Positions 1 to 4,726 of a stretch of 5,598 bases of DNA are shown piece after piece. The position numbers and the translations under genes were made by a program. Each line of letters opens with the position of its first letter. The first letter of the stretch is position 1. The notes beneath the pieces are model-generated. The model was not told the origin of the DNA, ran no database searches, and saw nothing but the letters and a program-made list of their open reading frames with translations. Source of the stretch: an uncultured beta proteobacterium (GTDB taxonomy: Bacteria > Pseudomonadota > Gammaproteobacteria > Burkholderiales > Burkholderiaceae). The stretch lies in contig CAIMPQ010000172.1 in assembly GCA_903843315.1 (NCBI GenBank), positions 1 to 5,598 of the forward strand, read 5' to 3'.

Positions 1-368
1 CGTTTCCAGACCTCTGCGCGCACTTCATCATGCTTACGAATAAACCAAGATGTTTTGGTAATTCGATTTTCAGGGGCCACTTCTGCATACTTTTGACGAG
101 TGGCAGCATTCTTGATGAGCCATTGAGTAATTTCGGTTTGCATTTTAGGATCTACGCTGGCATCTGTCCCAAAATGCTTCCCCAGATTACCCATGAGATT
201 TTCCCAGCTCTTAGCACTCAAAAGACCTGGGGGATAAGCCATATGACAACTTGCGCACTCAGCGTCATAAGAGGCTGGAGCATCTGCTGGGATCGCCATC
301 TTTGCACCAAAGCTTTGGCTAGCGGATAGTAGAGAGATTACAAGGACAATCAGTTGGTTTAATTTCAT
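1..368 (-). CDS. Diheme cytochrome c, DHC family (partial, C-terminus outside window)
   Basis: This is a periplasmic electron-transfer cytochrome of the DHC (dihaem cytochrome c) type. The reading frame starts at ATG 366-368 and stays open to the left edge, giving 122 codons. Residues 1-21 form a Sec signal peptide (short Lys-containing start, LIVLVISLL core, cleavage probably near SFG-A). A heme-attachment motif CASCH lies at residues 38-42, followed by the family pattern YPPGLL, a SW pair, HFG (65-67) and a helix ending in WLIKNAA. The second CxxCH expected for this family should lie in the missing C-terminus and is not seen here. The start is 5 nt after the stop of the SHP cytochrome, so the two are almost certainly co-transcribed and probably translationally coupled, as no strong ribosome site precedes it. 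In known loci DHC passes electrons to SHP, and a membrane cytochrome b often follows; any such gene would be left of the window. Family assignment is firm; physiological role is inferred. Confidence 0.88.
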   Translation of the reverse strand, partial: MKLNQLIVLVISLLSASQSFGAKMAIPADAPASYDAECASCHMAYPPGLLSAKSWENLMGNLGKHFGTDASVDPKMQTEITQWLIKNAATRQKYAEVAPENRITKTSWFIRKHDEVRAEVWK

Positions 369-373
369 TGGAT

Positions 374-754
374 CTATTTCACCGTCATGAGCCAAGATAG
401 CACATCGGCTTTTTCTTGGGCAGTACATTCTCTTCCAAGCACATCATTGCAATTGCGCTTGAACCATTTTTCAACTTTGGCATCATCCGTAAATCTGGTT
501 GGATTAGCTACGGGAGCGAGAGGCTTGATTACTTTACCAGTCACGATGTGCTTTGTATCATGATTGGGGGGATTCTCATGACAAGAAGCACAACTCCACT
601 CTTTTCCATGCTTGCTATTAAAGAACTGCTCTCCTCGCACTGGGGATGCTTTACCTGACTGAGCCTCATAGGTCTTCAATAATTCTGGTGGAGTAGCTGC
701 ACCTACAACGCCTGAAGTAGCAAAGGCTAAAATTACTAGTACTGTTTTAATCAA
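374..754 (-). CDS. shp: SHP-type oxygen-binding monoheme cytochrome c (DUF1924 family)
   Basis: This is a periplasmic class I c-type cytochrome resembling sphaeroides heme protein (SHP), an unusual high-spin cytochrome that binds oxygen and small ligands and is reduced by DHC. The 126-residue product has a signal peptide (MIKTVLVILAFA, cleavage near VVGA at 17-20) and one heme motif CASCH at 55-59. SHP uses an Asn as the sixth heme ligand about 41 residues after the heme His. Here Asn101, followed by Cys102, sits 42 residues after His59 and is the best candidate, and Cys110 could pair with Cys102 in the disulfide near that ligand. The C-terminal helix AQEKADVLSWL is typical of small cytochromes c. 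The start is TTG at 752-754, supported by AAGGA at 761-765 with a 6-nt spacer and by the signal peptide beginning immediately. The length suits the family. It is first in an operon with the DHC gene. Confidence 0.9.
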   Translation of the reverse strand: MIKTVLVILAFATSGVVGAATPPELLKTYEAQSGKASPVRGEQFFNSKHGKEWSCASCHENPPNHDTKHIVTGKVIKPLAPVANPTRFTDDAKVEKWFKRNCNDVLGRECTAQEKADVLSWLMTVK

Positions 755-760
755 ACCGAA

Positions 761-765
761 TCCTT
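761..765 (-). promoter_or_regulatory. Ribosome binding site fixing the TTG start of the SHP gene
   Basis: The minus strand reads AAGGA here, with six bases between it and TTG at 752-754. No in-frame ATG gives both a complete signal peptide and a Shine-Dalgarno sequence, so this site decides for the TTG start. Confidence 0.7.
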
Positions 766-841
766 ATTAGTTCACATACATTCAGTATGCACCTTTAAGA
801 TGCAATAAATGTGACCAAACTCCGTTATCAATGCCTTTTTA

Positions 842-855
842 GTGATCTAAATCAA
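842..855. promoter_or_regulatory. FNR/CRP-family operator in the divergent SHP/patatin spacer
   Basis: The sequence GTGATCTAAATCAA matches the FNR/ANR-family consensus TTGAT-N4-ATCAA at nine of ten defined positions. Its centre (848.5) is exactly 41.5 bp upstream of a start point at 890 predicted from a -10-like CATAAC at 878-883, which is the class II activator geometry for the patatin gene. For the SHP operon the centre is about 95 nt upstream of the start codon; a weak -10-like CATACT on the minus strand (784-789) would place the box near -71.5, an acceptable class I position. The box is seen directly; which gene it controls, and whether FNR, ANR, DNR or CRP binds, is inference. Oxygen-responsive control would suit an oxygen-binding cytochrome. 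Confidence 0.55.
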
Positions 856-900
856 GTACTAGAGCCATTACAATTGTCATAACCAAATTATTCTGAAATT

Positions 901-2127
901 ATGCGCCCTCTTAAAATTGTCACTTGTCTTGTCGTAACGCTTGCTATAGCGGGTTGCTCTTCTTTAGAGCGTAAATCTGCTGTACCAGCACAAGCCTTGA
1001 GTAAAGCACAAATCGCTGGCTTACCTAGCGTGCGCTATGCCATCTCTACTCAAGCTGGAGTTGATGCAATGGTTGATGATCTTGCCAAGCTAGAAGCAGC
1101 GAGAGGGAAAAAAGCGTTTGACGGAGATGCCAATTACTTAGCACTTTCTGGTGGTGGCGATGATGGTGCCTTTGGTGCAGGTCTCTTGGTTGGTTGGTCC
1201 AAGCAAGGATCTAGACCGAATTTCAATCTCGTCACCGGAATAAGTACTGGTGCATTGATTGCTCCTTTTGCTTACCTTGGCAAAGAGTACGATCCAACCT
1301 TGCAGCAGGTCTACACCAACATTCAGCCGAAAGATATCTTCATTGAGCGTGGCATCTTGTCTGGAATTCTGAGTGATGGCCTAGCTGACTCCACCCCGCT
1401 TTATCAATTAATCTCTAAATACGTTGACGATGCTTTTCTAAAGAAAATTGCCTATGAATACAACACCAATGGGCGTTGGCTTCTGATTGGAACAACCAAT
1501 ATCGATGCTGGGCTACCAGTGATTTGGAACATGGGTCGCATTGCAACCATAGGCACACCAGAAGCACTTGAATTGTTTCGTCGCATTATGTTAGCTTCTG
1601 CATCTATCCCTGGGGCCTTCTCTCCAGTGATGTTTGATTTTTTAATTGACGGTCAAGCATTCCAAGAAATGCACGTAGATGGGGGTGCTAGCACTCAAGT
1701 GTTCTTATACCCCTCATCTGCAGTAAGTAAAGCAAATGAATTGGGTCTTAATCGACGAGTCAATCGACAAGCCTACATTATTCGTAACTCGCGTCTTGAC
1801 CCACGCTGGAGTCAGACGGAGCGACGGACACTGAGCGTTGCCGGCAGAGCAATTTCACAATTGATTCAGACTCAAGGCATTGGTGACCTCTATCGTATTT
1901 ATGCCTTGGCTAAATTGGATAACGTGGGCTTTAACTTAGCGTATATTGGCTCAGACTTTAATGAACCTCACAACGAAGAGTTCGATACTAAGTATATGAA
2001 TGCCCTGTTTCAATATGGCTATCAGCATGCCATTAATGGCTACCCCTGGAGCAAACACCCTCCAGGGTTCCAGGGTGCGTTCGATGTAGATGGTGAAAAA
2101 ATGAGAATTCAGAAGAGCACGAAGTAA
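901..2127 (+). CDS. Patatin-like phospholipase, predicted lipoprotein
   Basis: This is a predicted serine acyl hydrolase of the patatin family that acts on lipids from a membrane-anchored position. The 408-residue protein begins with a lipoprotein signal: MRPLK, a hydrophobic stretch and a lipobox IAGC with the modified Cys at 19. The patatin domain follows: the glycine-rich oxyanion loop SGGGDDGAFG (83-92), the nucleophile elbow GISTG with Ser115, and the catalytic Asp in DGG at 260-262, giving a complete Ser-Asp dyad. The segment IMLASASIPGAFSPV (229-243) is the usual patatin stretch before the Asp. About 145 residues follow the DGG and show no recognised extra domain. No clear Shine-Dalgarno precedes ATG 901, but the lipoprotein signal starting at once supports this start. 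The gene stands alone: its upstream neighbour is divergent and its downstream neighbour convergent. An FNR-like box lies about 52 nt upstream. The natural substrate is unknown. Confidence 0.9.
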   Translation: MRPLKIVTCLVVTLAIAGCSSLERKSAVPAQALSKAQIAGLPSVRYAISTQAGVDAMVDDLAKLEAARGKKAFDGDANYLALSGGGDDGAFGAGLLVGWSKQGSRPNFNLVTGISTGALIAPFAYLGKEYDPTLQQVYTNIQPKDIFIERGILSGILSDGLADSTPLYQLISKYVDDAFLKKIAYEYNTNGRWLLIGTTNIDAGLPVIWNMGRIATIGTPEALELFRRIMLASASIPGAFSPVMFDFLIDGQAFQEMHVDGGASTQVFLYPSSAVSKANELGLNRRVNRQAYIIRNSRLDPRWSQTERRTLSVAGRAISQLIQTQGIGDLYRIYALAKLDNVGFNLAYIGSDFNEPHNEEFDTKYMNALFQYGYQHAINGYPWSKHPPGFQGAFDVDGEKMRIQKSTK

Positions 2128-2192
2128 TCCCGCTAGATCTTTAATCTCAACAAAGCAAATAGTAGTATCAAATCTTTAATAAAGTGCTCAAG

Positions 2193-2744
2193 TTATGGAG
2201 CAACCCATTGCTTCTTGAGTATTCGTCTTACCATAGGCTCAAAGGTAGATAAAGGCTCGCTCTTGTAATTGGGATCAAAAGAGATTTCATCATACTTGGC
2301 ACAAAATTCAACTGTTTGCTCATATGCAGGATCTGATTTGTATTGGTCACGTGCATTAGGATCTAGACCAAGCTTATCGCCATAAAAATAGGTCTGAAAT
2401 AATCCGTGCTGGACCAACATCCAATAATTATTTCGAGAGATAAAAGGATGCAGGATAGAGGCGATCACTTCGCCATGATTAAAGGGGGCTAAAGGTTCGG
2501 CAATGTCATGGAATAAAGTCACTACAACATATTCTTCATCGCGGTTATCACGTAAAGCTCTAGTAGCCGCCTGTAAACAGTGATCTTTACGTGTAATGTT
2601 ATAGGCTGTGTCTTTGGCTAGGTCGTTTAATAGACCAAATAGCTTGTCAGGGAGATTTGCCAAGGTACGATCATGAACTTCTTTCATCACCTCAAAATCA
2701 GCAACGGTGCCCTGATCCATTCTTTCAAAATGCATTTTTTCCAT
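2193..2744 (-). CDS. HD-domain protein, MIOX/PhnZ-like putative diiron oxygenase
   Basis: This 183-residue cytoplasmic HD-domain protein has no signal peptide or membrane segment. It carries not the four-ligand pattern of simple HD phosphohydrolases but a six-ligand set: His55, His79-Asp80 (in LFHDIAE), His90 (NHGEV), His113 (VQHGLF) and Asp152 (KYDEISFDP). This order and spacing (24 residues from the first His to HD, 23 between the two later His) match mixed-valent diiron oxygenases such as myo-inositol oxygenase and PhnZ. The basic residue three positions after the HD Asp in those enzymes (Lys in MIOX, His in PhnZ) is Glu83 here, so the substrate probably differs. ATG 2742-2744 is preceded by AAAGG with a 6-nt spacer. 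The gene lies 62 nt downstream of the cupin gene on the same strand and is probably co-transcribed. It may be annotated elsewhere as a predicted HD phosphohydrolase; oxygenase chemistry is inferred from the ligands. Confidence 0.75.
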   Translation of the reverse strand: MEKMHFERMDQGTVADFEVMKEVHDRTLANLPDKLFGLLNDLAKDTAYNITRKDHCLQAATRALRDNRDEEYVVVTLFHDIAEPLAPFNHGEVIASILHPFISRNNYWMLVQHGLFQTYFYGDKLGLDPNARDQYKSDPAYEQTVEFCAKYDEISFDPNYKSEPLSTFEPMVRRILKKQWVAP

Positions 2745-2806
2745 CAGAAACCTTTTAATAATAGATTTAATGACTAAATACTGAGCTCATGCTCTAGTTG
2801 TTCAAT

Positions 2807-3199
2807 TTACGATGCGTTCGCCTTGAATGAAACTACTTCACCTGGCGTCAAGATAATATAGGCACGTCGCCATGGCTCAGGACCGATTAATTTCCAGGAA
2901 TGGCCTGTACCAGTAGAGTCTTCAGCCAACAAAATATCACCAGGATTAATGATAAAGTGTTCATTATTACGAGTGACAAAATCAAGGGTACCTGATAAGG
3001 TGATCACCAACTGCCTAACAGGGTCGTTATGCCAGTCGTATTTACCCCCAGAGCCAGTTTCTTGAAATGAAATAGTTTGAGCAGCAAATTTTGAGGATAA
3101 AACATCGCCCCGATCATTTTTTAAATTAAGATCGATGACGCCCTCTTCAAAATACGAATTATTGTCTTTGCCTGTCCAAAGTCGTACGCATCGAATCAT
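2807..3199 (-). CDS. Small single-domain cupin protein
   Basis: This 130-residue cytoplasmic protein has one cupin beta-barrel and no signal peptide. Cupin motif 1 can be aligned position by position, Gly51-x5-His57-x-Asp59-x3-Gln63-x6-Gly70, but the second His and the Glu of the classical motif are replaced by Asp and Gln. Motif 2 appears as NPGDILLAEDSTGTGH (85-100), giving His100 as a further metal-ligand candidate. A metal site with two His (57 and 100) plus Gln/Asp is possible, so it could be a weak or non-classical metal cupin, or a ligand-binding rather than catalytic one. ATG 3197-3199 has a strong AAGGAG at 3208-3213 with an 8-nt spacer. It is the first gene of a probable two-gene unit with the HD-domain protein and is divergent from the DUF336 gene. 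The function is not known; the fold assignment is firm. Confidence 0.8.
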   Translation of the reverse strand: MIRCVRLWTGKDNNSYFEEGVIDLNLKNDRGDVLSSKFAAQTISFQETGSGGKYDWHNDPVRQLVITLSGTLDFVTRNNEHFIINPGDILLAEDSTGTGHSWKLIGPEPWRRAYIILTPGEVVSFKANAS

Positions 3200-3281
3200 T
3201 TATTTAGCTCCTTACTCATATTTATATTTTTAACCCAATAAAGCCAGCTGTCTGCCACTTAAATACAGAGGATATCGCACT
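3200..3281. promoter_or_regulatory. Divergent control region between cupin and DUF336 genes
   Basis: This 82-nt spacer must hold promoters for both directions. Towards the cupin (minus) there is a -10-like TATAAA at 3221-3226 with no convincing -35, and AAGGAG at 3208-3213. Towards the DUF336 gene (plus) there is AGAGGA at 3267-3272, nine bases before the ATG. A CAGCTG palindrome lies at 3245-3250. No strong operator stands out, but the shared spacer makes common control of the two units plausible. Confidence 0.4.
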
Positions 3282-3716
3282 ATGACACTACTCACCTTAG
3301 CCCAGGCCAATCTGATTGCTGATAAAGCTTTAGACAAAGCACAGTCCTCTGGTTTTCAACCTCAAACCGTGGTCGTTCTAGATTCTGGTGGACATATTAA
3401 AGTCATTAAACGCTCTGATGGGGCAAGCCTTCTTCGACCTGAAATTGCTTTTGGTAAGGCTTGGGGAGTCTTGGGAATGGGGTTTGGTGGCCGTGACCTA
3501 GCAAAACGCTGTGAAGCAGCCCCTGCTTTTTTTACCGCCTTAACTGCAGTATCTAATGGACGAATGGTGCCTGTAGCAGGTGGGGTTTTAATTAAAAATG
3601 CTCAGAATGAAATTATTGGCTCTATTGGTATCAGTGGCGATGACTCTGATAATGATGAAATTTGTGCAGTAGCCGGTGTATTGGCTTCCGGTTTAATTGC
3701 CGATACTGGTGCATAA
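3282..3716 (+). CDS. GlcG/HbpS-like heme-binding family protein (DUF336)
   Basis: This is a 144-residue protein of the GlcG/HbpS-like family (PF03928), whose members include the heme-binding sensor-associated HbpS and GlcG proteins encoded in glycolate-oxidation loci. Family hallmarks are the N-terminal helix LTLAQANLIADKALDKA (4-20), the strand VVVLDSGGHIKVIKR (30-44), the helix with FGKAW (57-61), the loop PVAGGVLI (97-104), and the near-invariant tail GISGDDSDNDEICAVAG (116-132). No signal peptide is visible, so a cytoplasmic location is likely. The length is normal for a single-domain member. The start has AGAGGA nine bases upstream. It is divergent from the cupin/HD-oxygenase pair and ends convergently with the HTH gene. 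Heme binding is not shown for most members, so its role as a ligand-binding accessory of the neighbouring oxidative genes is only a suggestion. Confidence 0.85.
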   Translation: MTLLTLAQANLIADKALDKAQSSGFQPQTVVVLDSGGHIKVIKRSDGASLLRPEIAFGKAWGVLGMGFGGRDLAKRCEAAPAFFTALTAVSNGRMVPVAGGVLIKNAQNEIIGSIGISGDDSDNDEICAVAGVLASGLIADTGA

Positions 3717-3741
3717 GAGGCAATAAAAACCACTTTAAGTT

Positions 3742-3759
3742 TTCACCTAAATTGGTGAA
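3742..3759. terminator. Perfect inverted repeat between convergent genes, possible terminator
   Basis: TTCACC and GGTGAA form a perfect 6-bp stem with a 6-nt loop (TAAATT). The repeat sits between the 3' ends of the DUF336 gene and the HTH gene, where a bidirectional terminator would be expected. Neither side has a proper T-tract next to the stem, so it is a weak candidate and could instead stabilise mRNA ends. Confidence 0.3.
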
Positions 3760-3789
3760 TCCCTGAACTAAAACTTACTTGAATAATAA

Positions 3790-4101
3790 TTATTTTTTTC
3801 TTAAAAATGCTGGGATATAGAGATCGTCGTCTTTGCTATTGATTTTTTCAACCCCAGAATGCTGCACCTCCATACCTTGCAATTCAACATTCAACACTCT
3901 CGCATACATATCTGCATGGCTTAATGTATCTTCAGGTGCTTGTTTGAACCCCAATAATTCTCCACTCTCAATTCGAACCAGCTCTTGAATTCGCAAACCA
4001 CATGAGGCTGAAAGCGCAGCCAAAGTAAGACCACGCCTCTCACGTGCATTACGAAGTCGCCTGCCAACCATTCTGAAGGATTGAATATCTGCTGAGTTCA
4101 T
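3790..4101 (-). CDS. XRE-family HTH protein with an FtsZ-like C-terminal peptide
   Basis: This 103-residue cytoplasmic protein has a single XRE/Cro-type DNA-binding domain at about residues 10-75: LRNARERRGLTLAAL (16-30), turn around ASCG (32-35), recognition helix around RIQELVRIESGEL (37-49), then a helix with MYARVLNVELQGM (65-77). After a short polar linker (78-90) it ends in DDDLYIPAFLRKK (91-103). Checked codon by codon, the tail aligns with the conserved FtsZ C-terminal peptide (E. coli DYLDIPAFLRKQ) at nine of twelve positions, at the same extreme C-terminal place. In FtsZ this peptide binds FtsA, ZipA, MinC, SlmA and ZapD. The protein itself has no FtsZ GTPase domain. ATG 4099-4101 is preceded by AAGG four bases upstream, a close spacing; Met11 has no better site. 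It has its own promoter with an inverted repeat over the -10. The DNA-binding family is firm; the function is unknown and a link to division is inference. Confidence 0.85.
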   Translation of the reverse strand: MNSADIQSFRMVGRRLRNARERRGLTLAALSASCGLRIQELVRIESGELLGFKQAPEDTLSHADMYARVLNVELQGMEVQHSGVEKINSKDDDLYIPAFLRKK

Positions 4102-4153
4102 AAAACCTTGAACGAAAATAGGTCTCTATGCTCTGCCCCAATAGGAGTCTAGT

Positions 4154-4175
4154 CAATTAGCTTTATAGCTAATTG
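4154..4175. promoter_or_regulatory. Inverted repeat over the HTH promoter -10, candidate operator
   Basis: CAATTAGCT and AGCTAATTG form a perfect 9-bp inverted repeat separated by TTAT. The repeat covers the -10 box (4162-4167) of the promoter reading towards the HTH gene. A dyad at this place upstream of an XRE regulator is the usual arrangement for autorepression. It lacks a T-tract, so it is not an obvious terminator. Confidence 0.5.
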
Positions 4176-4190
4176 GTCCCAGATAATCAA
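4162..4190 (-). promoter_or_regulatory. Sigma70-type promoter of the HTH gene
   Basis: On the minus strand TTGATT (4185-4190) and TATAAA (4162-4167) are separated by exactly 17 bp, giving 4/6 and 5/6 matches to the -35 and -10 consensus. Transcription would begin near 4155 and leave a leader of about 54 nt. The -35 overlaps the T-tract of the tRNA terminator. Confidence 0.6.
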
Positions 4191-4208
4191 AAACCACCCT
4201 AAGGTGGC
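4189..4208 (-). terminator. Intrinsic terminator downstream of tRNA-Ser
   Basis: On the minus strand the stem CCACC/GGTGG (4194-4198 with 4203-4207, loop of 4 nt) is followed directly by TTTTT at 4189-4193. It starts 15 nt after the tRNA 3' end. The other strand also has a T-tract (4209-4214), so the hairpin could work in both directions. Confidence 0.8.
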
Positions 4209-4222
4209 TTTTTTACGCAATT

Positions 4223-4312
4223 TGGCGGAAGAGGTGAGATTCGAACTCACGGAGGACTTTCATCCTCGCCAGTTTTCAAGACTGGTGCATTCAACCGCTC
4301 TGCCACTCTTCC
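4223..4312 (-). tRNA. tRNA-Ser (anticodon UGA)
   Basis: This is a 90-nt serine tRNA that reads UCA codons. The acceptor arms GGAAGAG (4306-4312) and CTCTTCC (4227-4233) pair over 7 bp, followed by discriminator G and an encoded CCA (4223-4225). The anticodon stem CCAGT/ACTGG encloses the loop CTTGAAA, whose anticodon TGA lies at 4276-4278. A long variable arm (GAGGATGAAAGTCCTC), diagnostic of a class II tRNA, and the TTCGAAT T-loop are both present. It has its own promoter and terminator and appears to be a single-gene unit. Confidence 0.97.
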
Positions 4313-4331
4313 TAAGCGTATTGAGAGCTAG

Positions 4332-4360
4332 ATTATAAGGAAATCAGTAAGCACTCTCAT
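4332..4360 (-). promoter_or_regulatory. Promoter of tRNA-Ser
   Basis: On the minus strand a perfect TATAAT (4332-4337) follows ATGAGA (4355-4360, 4/6 to the -35 consensus) with a 17-bp spacer. Transcription would start near 4325, about 12 nt before the mature tRNA 5' end. Confidence 0.7.
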
Positions 4361-4436
4361 AAAAACGCATTTCTCCTGATTTTCATAGCTTTGTTTTCTT
4401 GATTCAATGCCTTTTAGGCAATTACCATTCTGCTAA

Positions 4437-4461
4437 ACTAGTCAGATATCTAGTCAGGAGG
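4437..4461 (+). promoter_or_regulatory. Toxin-antitoxin operator repeats and strong ribosome binding site
   Basis: CTAGTCAG occurs twice (4438-4445 and 4450-4457) separated by ATAT. The same stretch contains the inverted repeat ACTAG-N8-CTAGT (4437-4441 and 4450-4454). Such repeats just before a Phd-type antitoxin are the usual target of the autoregulating antitoxin/toxin complex. A strong AGGAGG (4456-4461) lies 7 nt before the ATG and overlaps the second repeat, so bound protein could also affect transcript starts there. The -10/-35 elements are not clear; TAAACT at 4434-4439 is a weak -10. Confidence 0.5.
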
Positions 4462-4468
4462 ATTACCC

Positions 4469-4726
4469 ATGAATAATCATTGGGCAGTACAAGATGCCAA
4501 GGCAAAATTTAGCGAGCTACTAACCGCATGCTTAGAGCAAGGACCCCAAGTGGTCACTAAGCGCGGACATGAGACAGCAGTTCTGATAACTATTAAGGAG
4601 TGGAATGCATTGAAAAAATTAGCTAAGCCATCGCTTAAATCCCTCCTTTTATCAGAAGAAGCAAAGGGAGAATTGGTTATCGCAAAACGTGGGCTAGGCT
4701 TATCCCGCAAGCCAGTCAAACTGTGA
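4469..4726 (+). CDS. Phd/YefM-family antitoxin
   Basis: This 85-residue protein is the antitoxin of a type II toxin-antitoxin pair. The N-terminal half is a Phd fold that dimerises and binds DNA: WAVQDAKAKFSELLTACLEQ (5-24), then GPQVVTKRGHETAVLITIKEW (25-45), both strongly conserved in the family. The C-terminal part (about 50-85, Lys-rich, with LKSLLL at 56-61) should be the flexible segment that covers the toxin active site. A strong AGGAGG lies 7 nt before ATG 4469. The stop codon overlaps the toxin start by 4 nt, which couples translation. The gene is probably autoregulated through the repeats upstream. Length is normal for the family. Confidence 0.9.
   Translation: MNNHWAVQDAKAKFSELLTACLEQGPQVVTKRGHETAVLITIKEWNALKKLAKPSLKSLLLSEEAKGELVIAKRGLGLSRKPVKL

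Noticed and set aside
30..329. Plus-strand open frame of 99 codons at the left edge
   Set aside because: The opposite strand encodes the DHC cytochrome with a signal peptide and CASCH motif; the plus-strand frame is its shadow.
416..658. Plus-strand open frame of 80 codons
   Set aside because: It lies antisense inside the SHP cytochrome gene, whose protein has clear family motifs; the plus-strand product shows nothing recognisable.
2137..2180. Direct repeat ATCTTTAAT (2137-2145 and 2172-2180)
   Set aside because: It is short and AT-rich, in an intergenic stretch of 65 nt, without dyad or promoter context, so chance explains it.
3196..3219. A 7-codon frame (MSKELNK) whose stop overlaps the cupin start as ATGA
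   Set aside because: It has no Shine-Dalgarno of its own and it contains the cupin's ribosome site. The overlap is probably a by-product of the AT-rich sequence and not a leader peptide.
4408..4420. Small hairpin TGCC-TTTTA-GGCA upstream of the antitoxin
   Set aside because: The stem is only 4 bp, with no T-tract and no clear relation to a promoter element.
4223..4726. Toxin-antitoxin pair as cargo of an element integrated at tRNA-Ser
   Set aside because: The pair lies on the 5' side of the tRNA, while integration normally uses the 3' end. There is no integrase and no repeated tRNA fragment in the window.
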